Positions 6,977 to 13,384 of a stretch of DNA of 13,384 nucleotides are shown piece after piece. The position numbers and the translations under genes were made by a program. The first letter of the stretch is position 1, and every line of letters starts with the position of its first letter. Under the pieces are notes generated by a model. It had not been told where the DNA came from, did not search any database, and was given only the letters and a program-made list of their open reading frames with translations. This DNA is from Bacillota bacterium (lineage in GTDB: Bacteria > Bacillota > Clostridia > Peptostreptococcales > Anaerovoracaceae): assembly GCA_019420525.1 (NCBI GenBank), contig JAHZHA010000028.1, forward strand, positions 1 to 13,384. Direction: 5' to 3'.

Positions 6977-8395
6977 TTATACATGCAGTACGCTGAGAAT
7001 CAGCAGCCAGGCCAGTCCGTAATAGGTCACCACGGCTACCAGATCGTTAACAGTAGTGATCAATGGACCGGATGCTACAGCAGGATCAACTCCCAGTTTT
7101 TTAAATATGACGGGGATCAGCGTGCCGGACAGACTGGAGAGAGTCATGGCCAGCAGAAGAGCGATGCCTGTGCATGCGGATATGGAGAAGGCCAGAAAGA
7201 GCGACTGGGATTTCAACAGCCAGAGATACAGGCCGATTATGGCAAATGACAGACTTCCCAGAATCAGACCGTTTACCAGACCCACTCTTCCTTCCTTTGC
7301 CACAAGAGAGACAAGCTGTCGGCGGCTGATTTTTTCATCCATAAGCACACGGATTGTGACAGCCAATGACTGCGTCCCTACATTGCCCGCCATGTCCAGA
7401 ATAAGAGACTGGAAAGCGATAATCAGAGGCAGACGGGATACGACGCCTTCAAAGGCTCCCACCACGCTGGATACTACCATTCCAAGAGCCAGAAGGACCA
7501 CGAGCCACGGAAGGCGTTTTTTGATACTTCTTCCCAGAGATTCTCTCAGATCTTCTTCCGATGACAGGCCTGCCAGTCTGGCATAATCTTCCCCCAGCTG
7601 ATCGTCTACCAGTTCCACTATGTCCTGGGAGGTTAAAACACCGATGAGCCTGTTGTCCCGGTCCAGAACGGGAATCGAATCTTCAGAGTAATCTTTGATA
7701 CGGCCGAGACATTCGTCAATCTGTTCCTCTGCGTAAACGTAAGGATACGAGGTCATCGTAATCGTATCCAGATCAGTACCTTCACGGGCTATTATGAGAT
7801 CTTTCAGATCGATGGCTCCCCGGAACATTTCTTTTTTATCCAGAACGTAGATCGTCGAGACGTTGTCATTTTCTTCTGCCTGCCGGACCAGCTGACTCAT
7901 GGCCTGTCTGACGTTGATGCCGGAAGGAACTGCGATATAGTTTGTCGTCATTTTGCTGCCGATTTCATCTTCGCTGAAAGAGTGAAGCAGCAGAACCTGT
8001 TTTCTGAGATCGTCTTCCAGAAGTTCGATGACAGCCATTCGGTCTTCCTTATCCATATCGCGGATATATTCGGCCATTTCATCTGCCTCAAAGCGGGAAA
8101 GCACGGAAATTCGCTTAGGAAGGCTGATTTCTTTCAGATATTTCATCTCGTCTCCGGCATAGTCGAAAATGTCCGCCAGAGTTTCCGGATCGAGAATGCG
8201 GTAAAGGCTGCCCCGTTCTTCCGGAGTCAGTATTTCCAGAGCGTCGGCCAGATCCCGGGCATGGTACGTCAGAAGACGCTCCTGTTTGATTCTGGGAGTC
8301 AGGCTGCTGCGGAGAATATCGGCTATTTCTGTCCTGTAATCAGGATGCTGGGTTGTTACACTGATTTCATTCTGAATTCCATACTTTTTTTTCAT
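6977..8395 (-). CDS. mgtE: MgtE-family magnesium transporter/channel
   Basis: A 472-residue inner-membrane Mg2+ channel. The start at 8395 is chosen because AAGGAGG (complement of 8403-8409) lies 7 bases upstream; a longer frame to 8470 has no such site. Domains: an N-terminal MgtE_N superhelix at about 45-145 (HARDLADALEILTPEE), tandem CBS domains at about 146-270 (IAVPSGINVRQAMSQLV; DYSEDSIPVLDRDNRLIGVLT), a plug-helix region around 280-293, then five membrane helices from about 296 to 470. Family signatures are present: ILDMAGNVGTQS (332-343) and VDPAVASGPLITTVND (436-451), with Asp451 in the position of the pore Mg2+-binding Asp. In characterised MgtE, the N and CBS domains sense cytosolic Mg2+ and close the pore. 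It appears monocistronic, between a terminator and a long structured leader that may control its expression. Confidence 0.95.
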   Translation of the reverse strand: MKKKYGIQNEISVTTQHPDYRTEIADILRSSLTPRIKQERLLTYHARDLADALEILTPEERGSLYRILDPETLADIFDYAGDEMKYLKEISLPKRISVLSRFEADEMAEYIRDMDKEDRMAVIELLEDDLRKQVLLLHSFSEDEIGSKMTTNYIAVPSGINVRQAMSQLVRQAEENDNVSTIYVLDKKEMFRGAIDLKDLIIAREGTDLDTITMTSYPYVYAEEQIDECLGRIKDYSEDSIPVLDRDNRLIGVLTSQDIVELVDDQLGEDYARLAGLSSEEDLRESLGRSIKKRLPWLVVLLALGMVVSSVVGAFEGVVSRLPLIIAFQSLILDMAGNVGTQSLAVTIRVLMDEKISRRQLVSLVAKEGRVGLVNGLILGSLSFAIIGLYLWLLKSQSLFLAFSISACTGIALLLAMTLSSLSGTLIPVIFKKLGVDPAVASGPLITTVNDLVAVVTYYGLAWLLILSVLHV

Positions 8396-8480
8396 TGCAT
8401 TTCCTCCTTTTTTGAAAGATCTGGTATGCAGACCGGAATTGGAAAAGGCGGGCGCAGAAAAATCAGGCAAAAAAGGGCAT

Positions 8481-8563
8481 AAAAATACCGCTGGACCTGA
8501 AAATCTGATTCTGCACTCGTCTTCAAAGGTGCAGTATTCATTCAGAAGTCAGACAGCGGTTTT
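8481..8563 (-). terminator. Terminator-like (attenuator) hairpin in the mgtE leader
   Basis: On the minus strand, ACCGCTG (8560-8554) pairs with CAGCGGT (8493-8487), followed directly by ATTTTTAT. Nested inside are CTGA/TCAG, TCTGA/TCAGA and CTGCAC/GTGCAG pairings around a 12-base apical loop, giving an elongated interrupted stem. AATCAG in its 3' half could instead pair with CTGATT a little downstream (complement of 8461-8466), a possible antiterminator. It lies about 85 bases before the mgtE start. Confidence 0.6.
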
Positions 8564-8587
8564 GTATAACGGCGTGGAAAACAGACG

Positions 8588-8674
8588 CTACAGACTATGG
8601 AAACGGCTGCAGCGAGGATGTCGTCGATATACAGAAACTCTGTCGTTGCTCCTGATACTGCTACTGCCGTCCAT
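8588..8674 (-). CDS. Possible 28-residue leader peptide upstream of mgtE
   Basis: ATG at 8674 follows ACAGGAGGTG with a 5-base gap to AGATT-ATG, among the best ribosome binding sites in the window, so translation here is credible. The peptide starts MDGSSSIRSN and ends CSRFHSL, with a basic cluster RRHPR near residues 17-21, and stops at TAG 8588-8590. It has no membrane segment and no family I know. Position between promoter and terminator-like hairpin suggests a regulatory leader peptide whose translation alters RNA folding. It may also be a true small protein. A second overlapping frame (GTG at 8682) reads a hydrophobic stretch but has its start fused to the Shine-Dalgarno, so it is less likely. 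Confidence 0.4.
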   Translation of the reverse strand: MDGSSSIRSNDRVSVYRRHPRCSRFHSL

Positions 8675-8729
8675 AATCTCACCTCCTGTAATTACATGGA
8701 AAATTTAAATGTTTTAACCTTAATATATG

Positions 8730-8754
8730 AATGAAGATCGGGCTGCTCTTCATT
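8730..8754. repeat. 8-bp dyad overlapping the mgtE promoter start region
   Basis: AATGAAGA (8730-8737) and TCTTCATT (8747-8754) are exact inverted repeats with a 9-base spacer. The dyad overlaps the last bases of the -10 element and the predicted start site. It could be an operator for a repressor or a 5'-end hairpin of the leader RNA. Confidence 0.5.
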
Positions 8755-8779
8755 GTACTCCGATTTCCGGGTAAGTCAA
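8752..8779 (-). promoter_or_regulatory. Sigma-A-type promoter for the mgtE leader
   Basis: On the minus strand TTGACT (8779-8774) and TACAAT (8757-8752) are separated by 16 bases, a near-consensus housekeeping promoter. Transcription would start near 8745, giving a leader of about 350 bases. It lies just downstream of the terminator of the large phosphatase gene, so mgtE is probably transcribed separately. Confidence 0.7.
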
Positions 8780-8801
8780 GCCGGAGAAAAACGATGAGGA
8801 G

Positions 8802-8831
8802 AAAGGCCGGATACCTGAGGTTCCGGCCTTT
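8802..8831. terminator. Terminator hairpin after the SLH phosphatase gene
   Basis: AAAGGCCGGA (8802-8811) and TCCGGCCTTT (8822-8831) are exact inverted repeats, and the loop can add ACC/GGT pairing. On the minus strand it lies 36 bases after the stop at 8867. The arm itself ends in TTT, but the following bases (CTCCTC) make only a weak U-run, so efficiency is uncertain. Confidence 0.7.
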
Positions 8832-8866
8832 TCCACGGAAATATCTCTGATATCTCACAGAGAAAT

Positions 8867-11800
8867 TTAAGAAATTGAGATGAATCGTGTGAGAATAGCA
8901 GCTACCTGTGCTCTTGTGGCTTTGCCCTGAGGATTAAGTCTGCCGTCTCCCATTCCGTTGATCAGTCCCTGATCGATAGCCCAGATCATCGCAGAAGATG
9001 CCCAGTCATTTACGCTGGCTTTATCTGTAAAGTTTCCCAGATCCCCGGTTACTTCCGGTTCGCCTGCGTAACGGTACAGCATCGTCGCCAGCTGTTCCCG
9101 GGTCACAGAAGCGGTGAGACCGGAACCGTCTGAGATACCGGCTTCCACCGCCCAGCGGGTACCTGCTTCATACCAGTCAGATCCCACCTCTGTATCGACT
9201 CCTTCGTAACGCGCCAGAACGGTGAGAATCATCGCCCGGGTCATATCGTTTTCCGGTGAGAAGATGTTTTCTTCCGTACCGTTGAACAGCTCACGGCTGG
9301 CAGCGAAGCTGATGTATTCAGCTGCCCAGTAGCTGCTGTCCACATCGCTGAACTCTCTGCTGTTGTCAATGATCCGGAAAGTGCTTCCGTTTTCTACATT
9401 CAGTGAAATTCCATTCTCCGTTTTAAGGCAGTTCTTTACGATTTCTTCGCTTCCGTCGGATTTTATCAGGAGGGCAACCGTTCCGGAGGTGAGATTATTT
9501 ACAGGAATTTCTACTTTTGCAGAGTCGCTGCCTTTCAGGGAAATTGTGATTTCCTGGGCCTTAGTCGCTTCTTTTTCAGCTGTTACAGGATTCATCGGAA
9601 TCGTCACCGGATCATCTCCGGCAGCTTCCAGAGCTTTTTCGGAAACGACAGCTTCTGTGGTGGTTTTTCCGTCGGCTTTTACTGTGAAGGAGGAAGAACC
9701 GTCTTCCGCTTTTACGGTAACTGTTACAGTGCCGTCAGGTTTTGTCACTGTGGTGGTCACAGAACCGTCAGGATTTGTGACGGTTTCTGTTTTATCCTGC
9801 GAAGAGGAACCGCCGCCGGAAGAACCTCCGGAGGAAGAGCCGTTTCCTTCTGTCAGTTCATAGACGGCCACTGTCCCGCCGACCTCGCATGCTGCCATCA
9901 GGAGCGGACTGTCCGTCGGACTGTCCTGCGCTGAAATGAATTTCAGACCTTCCGGAGAATCATCCGCCCCCGTATCAATGCTGAAATCTCTGCTGTTGAT
10001 ATAGTTTGCGAATGCGACGTCAGATGGATCGGTGATATCGTAAACCATGATGCCGCCGATTCTCTCGAGAGTGACGAAGGCATACGTTTTGCCGCCGACT
10101 TGCCCCACGGTCACCGTTTCCGGTTCAGGTCCCTTTTTGCCGGAACGGTCATCGACAGCCAGGTCGTCGTTGGAGCAGTTGAAATATTCCGGCAGATAAG
10201 CGGCTGTTTTTTCTTCGAAATCGCTGCCGCTGGTAAACACTTCGCTAAGGCCGTTTTCCGTCACGCGGAAGAGGGTGAAGGAACGTCCGCCGAAAAGGTA
10301 GTCTTTTTCCGCATTCAGGCCGTCATAATCTTCTGCACCGAAGAAGACGACTTTTCCCGTGAGACCGGAGTTATCTGCTGTTATCAGGCCAGTGGGAGAG
10401 GTTTCACCGTCTTTGAAATTTCTCTCATCTTCGTTGAGATAGCCGCTCCAGTCTCTGGAGTCGCCTTCATTTGCTGTGAGAAGATAGGTGCTGCCGCCGG
10501 ACTGGAAGAGGCTCAGCGCGTCCGGCATGCGGATGCCCATGAGGCTTTCGTAAGTCTGAGCTTTATAGGTCTCATCTTTTTTGTCGATATCCACGGCGGT
10601 TTCCGAGTAATCCTCAAAGCCCGCGCTGTATATGCCGGAGAATGTGTTGTCGGACAGGTTCAGAACGGCTATGGCGTTGGCTTCCTGAAGGGTGATATAT
10701 GCTGTGTCATTTGCAGTGGCGATGTATTCCGGCTCGAAATCAGCGGAAGGCACTGTATTTTTTTTGATGACGATACCCTGTGATGTGAGAGCTTCACGCT
10801 GCCGGTCGAAGGATTCGAATCCGATGGTTTCCGCCTGCAGGGTAGCCATATCGATGACGGTCACCGTTCCTTTCGGATCTTCAGCGCCGGAGCCGTAACC
10901 TTTTCTCGGTTCACCTTCGTCAGCGGTGAGGATTTTCGTTCCGTCAGGAGTGAATGTCACCATATCTGGCTGTACTCCAGTCTCTACCGCCTGTTCGAAG
11001 GTGAGGGTACCGTCTGCATTGCAGGTGAAGATCGCTGCGCGGCCGGACGCGTTATATGCCTCTGCCTGGATAGCTGCGGCCAGTTTTTTTCCGTCCGGTG
11101 ATACCGCTACGGAAGTCATGTCTCCGTAAGTGAATCCCTCGGCTTCCACCAGGGCTTTTACGTCGATGTCATTTCCGTCCAGCATATCCACAGTGCCCTT
11201 TTCTTCTATTGTTTTCAGCGGGATAGCTGTGAGATTGCCGGTCTGTCCGTTGATGGCGTAAGCCCAGCCTGTCTGCTCGTTGTAATCTACGATTTCCATC
11301 ACGCCGCCGTCGTCGTTCGTCATGCCGGAGTCGTACCGTCCTGTCTGGGTGATGTCCAGAGTGGAGTTTCCATTTTCAAAGCCGGAAGTTTTTGTGCCGC
11401 CGTTCGCATTTTTCGTGACGGTAAATGCGTCGATTTCCTTACTGTCCGGATTTTCGCTGTCGCCGTCCAGGTTATATACTTTTACGGAGATGGTGTTTCC
11501 GGAAACATTAAAGAGAGCGTAGCTCGGACTGTATTCCTGGTTCCATTCCTGATTGCCGGCGGGCAGATAACCGGATTTTTCTTCGTCGGAAGCGGAAGCT
11601 CCCTGCAGGTACGCCTGTGAACCGGTCTGTCCGTTGGCGAGAACGGGATAATCGGAGTTATTGTTTTTATCAAGGCTCTGGAACGGAGTGTAGTACTGCA
11701 TGTCGGAACAGCAGTTTCCTGTGAGGTAGATTACTCCGTCGGGATCGTTGAGGGTATCCAGGCGTTCGCTGGTGCGTTCTCCGGCGCCGTTGAGGACGTA

Positions 11801-13201
11801 GCTCCTGGAATAGACGTGGTCGTGGCCTCCAAGAACGAAGTCGACGTCTTCATCTGCCATGAGTTTTTCAAAACCGGCATCCACATAGTTTTCGATATCG
11901 GAATCCGCAGCGTGTTTTGCAACAGTCTGGGTGGATTTGTGATGGGTTACCACGATCCAGTCGTACTGTCCGCTGTATTCCGATTTTGCAGCCTGTACCG
12001 TCTTTCTGAAGTTATCTACGATTGCTTCAGCTTCCGAATTATCTGCCGATGCGCTGGAAACAGACGGGTTTTCCGCATTTTCTTCATCGTTTCCGCCGGG
12101 ATAGGCACCGGTGTTTAATGTGATGAAGAGGACGTTGTTGTATAAATAGTAGTAATTTCCTTTTGTTTCCATTTTACGGCGCTCCGCGAAATCGTAATTA
12201 CCGTCTTCATCCGGAGTTACGCCGTTGGACTCGGAGCTGGCGGAAATTTCAGATTCCGTGGCCTGTATATAATTTCCGTGACTCTGGCTGGTGCCGCTGT
12301 TCTGTCCCCGGAAAGTGGTTTTGACCTGTGTGAGGGTACTGGAATCCCCAGCTTCTGTTCCGTCTTCTGCCACTTCCATTTCGTTAGGCAGGTTAAAATG
12401 ATCAGCAAACATATAGTGGCGGTCATGATTGCCTACTGCCGGCGCATAGGCGATAGAAGACATCTCTTCCGGAGTGAAAAAGGCTTCATATTCACTGCTC
12501 TTGCCCCAGCTCTGATCTTCCACCTGGTCGCCGGCTGAGACCATCAGAGAAGCTCCCGCATCGGCGACGATTTCCATCATCTTAGCCCATCCGGTCTGGT
12601 TCGTGCCATCGGAAGGATTCCAGCCTTCGGCATTTGTGGACTGATCTTCTTTGATCTGAGGGTCGCTGGTAAAGGCGAAGGTGAATTCGCCGGAATCCGG
12701 CGTGGTATAGGTATACTCTTCTGACCATGTCTGCCCGCCGTCGTTGGAGATTTGATATGTGTATTCGCTCCCTGCGGAAAGCCCGGATATGGTGGCTTTA
12801 CATGTCATTTTGCCGGTATCGGTATATTTTCCTGCATCCAGTTTGGTAGGCTCAGTCAGTTCGGAAACAGAGGCTTCAGCTGTCAGAAGAGATGATCCGG
12901 AGGTATCATCCGATAATATGAATCTGACGACTGCCTTTTCCGTACCCTCCGGAGCGTACCAGTTGAGGTTTATGGAATCTGTTGTTTCTCCCGGCTGCAG
13001 GGTGAGGCTGTCTGCGGAAAAGCCGGAGCCGGATCGGGTTTCCATGGAGGTAAGTTCGGATACTGTTTTCACGTTAGCCGCTTTAAGCGCAGAAACGTGA
13101 TAATATCCCTCTGCCGCTTCACCTGCCGATGCGGCTACAGGTGTGAGGACTGTAGTCATCGTTAGGAGAAAGGCGGCGAGTTTGATCACTGTCTTTTTCA
13201 T
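8867..13201 (-). CDS. Large secreted metallophosphoesterase with choice-of-anchor-I and SLH domains
   Basis: A 1444-residue cell-wall-anchored protein. ATG 13201 has AAGGAG 5 bases upstream. Residues 1-26 are a signal peptide (cleavage near ASA-GEA). Residues 65-168 resemble the Ig/FN3-like N-terminal domain of purple acid phosphatases. The metallophosphoesterase domain, about 172-500, shows TSDPQ (Asp180), AGDQVED (Asp225), GNHD (257-260), THH (419-421) and GGHDH (458-462), a full dinuclear-metal motif set. Residues about 612-1145 match the choice-of-anchor-I propeller type (LDITQTGRYDSG, VSPDGKKLAAA, LLTANEGDSRDW). A Gly/Ser linker and a Thr/Val-rich stretch (VTNPDGSVTTTVTKPDG) follow, then three SLH repeats at about 1281-1444 with MTRAM, VTREQ and ATRAQ. 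It probably hydrolyses a phosphoester or nucleotide outside the cell; the substrate is not evident. A candidate Pho-box promoter lies upstream. The function of the propeller domain is unknown. Confidence 0.92.
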   Translation of the reverse strand: MKKTVIKLAAFLLTMTTVLTPVAASAGEAAEGYYHVSALKAANVKTVSELTSMETRSGSGFSADSLTLQPGETTDSINLNWYAPEGTEKAVVRFILSDDTSGSSLLTAEASVSELTEPTKLDAGKYTDTGKMTCKATISGLSAGSEYTYQISNDGGQTWSEEYTYTTPDSGEFTFAFTSDPQIKEDQSTNAEGWNPSDGTNQTGWAKMMEIVADAGASLMVSAGDQVEDQSWGKSSEYEAFFTPEEMSSIAYAPAVGNHDRHYMFADHFNLPNEMEVAEDGTEAGDSSTLTQVKTTFRGQNSGTSQSHGNYIQATESEISASSESNGVTPDEDGNYDFAERRKMETKGNYYYLYNNVLFITLNTGAYPGGNDEENAENPSVSSASADNSEAEAIVDNFRKTVQAAKSEYSGQYDWIVVTHHKSTQTVAKHAADSDIENYVDAGFEKLMADEDVDFVLGGHDHVYSRSYVLNGAGERTSERLDTLNDPDGVIYLTGNCCSDMQYYTPFQSLDKNNNSDYPVLANGQTGSQAYLQGASASDEEKSGYLPAGNQEWNQEYSPSYALFNVSGNTISVKVYNLDGDSENPDSKEIDAFTVTKNANGGTKTSGFENGNSTLDITQTGRYDSGMTNDDGGVMEIVDYNEQTGWAYAINGQTGNLTAIPLKTIEEKGTVDMLDGNDIDVKALVEAEGFTYGDMTSVAVSPDGKKLAAAIQAEAYNASGRAAIFTCNADGTLTFEQAVETGVQPDMVTFTPDGTKILTADEGEPRKGYGSGAEDPKGTVTVIDMATLQAETIGFESFDRQREALTSQGIVIKKNTVPSADFEPEYIATANDTAYITLQEANAIAVLNLSDNTFSGIYSAGFEDYSETAVDIDKKDETYKAQTYESLMGIRMPDALSLFQSGGSTYLLTANEGDSRDWSGYLNEDERNFKDGETSPTGLITADNSGLTGKVVFFGAEDYDGLNAEKDYLFGGRSFTLFRVTENGLSEVFTSGSDFEEKTAAYLPEYFNCSNDDLAVDDRSGKKGPEPETVTVGQVGGKTYAFVTLERIGGIMVYDITDPSDVAFANYINSRDFSIDTGADDSPEGLKFISAQDSPTDSPLLMAACEVGGTVAVYELTEGNGSSSGGSSGGGSSSQDKTETVTNPDGSVTTTVTKPDGTVTVTVKAEDGSSSFTVKADGKTTTEAVVSEKALEAAGDDPVTIPMNPVTAEKEATKAQEITISLKGSDSAKVEIPVNNLTSGTVALLIKSDGSEEIVKNCLKTENGISLNVENGSTFRIIDNSREFSDVDSSYWAAEYISFAASRELFNGTEENIFSPENDMTRAMILTVLARYEGVDTEVGSDWYEAGTRWAVEAGISDGSGLTASVTREQLATMLYRYAGEPEVTGDLGNFTDKASVNDWASSAMIWAIDQGLINGMGDGRLNPQGKATRAQVAAILTRFISIS

Positions 13202-13245
13202 AGATACTCCTTCTTTATTTTTCTGAATCCTTTACATTTGTGCTC

Positions 13246-13289
13246 ATTATATCGACAGCGTGTAAGGACTGATGTACCGGCAATGTAAA
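13246..13289 (-). promoter_or_regulatory. Candidate PhoP-box promoter of the SLH phosphatase gene
   Basis: On the minus strand TTTACA (13289-13284), GGTACA (13278-13273) and CTTACA (13266-13261) are direct repeats at 11- and 12-base steps, followed 9 bases later by TATAAT (13251-13246). There is no good -35 hexamer, so an activator seems needed. The pattern matches the TT(A/T/C)A(C/T)A repeats of about 11 bp bound by PhoP in Bacillus, and the gene encodes a phosphatase. The start site would be near 13239, about 37 bases before the ATG. TTTACATT and AATGTAAA (13231-13238, 13282-13289) also form an inverted pair. Confidence 0.5.
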
Positions 13290-13384
13290 CTTTTAGAAAA
13301 ACGTCTGATTTGCGTTATCCATAGGATGGATTATGTCAAATTATCTACTTGAAGGGAGGATAATTTGCTCTACTGAAAGAAGAT

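Larger units (their letters stand above)
8396..8751 (-). promoter_or_regulatory. Long structured leader of mgtE with short open frame and attenuator-like hairpin
   Basis: From the predicted start near 8745, about 350 bases precede mgtE. In transcript order it holds an AT-rich stretch; a strong Shine-Dalgarno and a 28-codon frame (8674-8588); an imperfect long hairpin over that frame closed by ACGGC/GCCGT (8670-8666 with 8607-8603), with internal GCAG/CTGC, AGGA/TCCT and ACAG/CTGT pairings; a terminator-like hairpin with U-run (8563-8481); then a small hairpin (GGTCTG/CAGATC) just before the mgtE ribosome binding site. The M-box motifs typical of Mg2+-transporter leaders (for example GAGGCUCCU or GGGUCAACAG) were not found by eye. 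Conditional readthrough into mgtE is inferred. An independent small RNA or small gene upstream of mgtE is the alternative. Confidence 0.5.

Noticed and set aside
8412..8708. Plus-strand 98-codon frame opposite the mgtE leader
   Set aside because: No good ribosome binding site, and its composition is explained by the structured leader on the other strand.
8396..8751. M-box (ykoK) magnesium riboswitch upstream of mgtE
   Set aside because: Expected from gene context, but the conserved sequence blocks were not found by eye; left open for a covariance-model search.
13333..13384. Plus-strand ATG with weak upstream AGGATGG, open to the window edge (MSNYLLEGRI...)
   Set aside because: Only 17 codons are visible, there is no clear promoter, and the start site is weak; too little to call a divergent gene.

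Overview
The window looks like chromosomal DNA from a Gram-positive anaerobe of the Clostridia, most plausibly Lachnospiraceae-like. The grounds are strong AGGAGG-type ribosome binding sites, S-layer-homology (SLH) surface proteins, a CpsB/YwqE-type PHP phosphatase beside a separate BY-kinase and adaptor, and a LoaP-type NusG paralogue. No rRNA, tRNA, CRISPR array, insertion sequence or phage gene was seen. The taxonomic call is an inference from gene families only.

Left part, plus strand (1-6963). An AT-rich reading frame with no ATG enters from the left edge and stops at 483. A surface-polysaccharide module follows: an SLH protein (530-1645), a Wzz/CpsC-type adaptor (1712-2488), a CpsD-type tyrosine kinase with a G-X-Y tail (2557-3330), a CpsB-type tyrosine phosphatase (3407-4126), a membrane NDP-sugar 4,6-dehydratase of the CapD/PglF type (4277-6259) and a LoaP-like antiterminator (6281-6853). 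A strong bidirectional intrinsic terminator (6924-6963) closes it. The adaptor, kinase and phosphatase form the standard control circuit for polymer length and export, and the dehydratase makes a 4-keto-6-deoxy sugar nucleotide. The antiterminator would let polymerase read through a long operon. No glycosyltransferase, flippase, polymerase or initiating sugar transferase is present, so the polymer must be built by genes elsewhere.

Right part, minus strand (13384 down to 6977). A very large secreted protein (13201-8867) joins a purple-acid-phosphatase-like domain, a choice-of-anchor-I type propeller domain and three C-terminal SLH repeats. Its promoter region carries three TACA-centred repeats at 11-12 bp spacing upstream of TATAAT, resembling PhoP boxes. 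After a terminator hairpin (8802-8831), a sigma-A-type promoter (8752-8779) starts a leader of about 350 nt for the MgtE magnesium transporter (8395-6977). That leader holds a well-placed Shine-Dalgarno with a 28-codon open frame, an imperfect long hairpin over it, and a terminator-like hairpin with a U-run. I could not match it to the M-box consensus, and it is the most interesting undescribed-looking element here.

Two SLH proteins bracket the window. SLH repeats usually bind secondary cell-wall polysaccharide, so the polysaccharide module and the anchored phosphatase may be parts of one cell-surface programme. That link is inferred.
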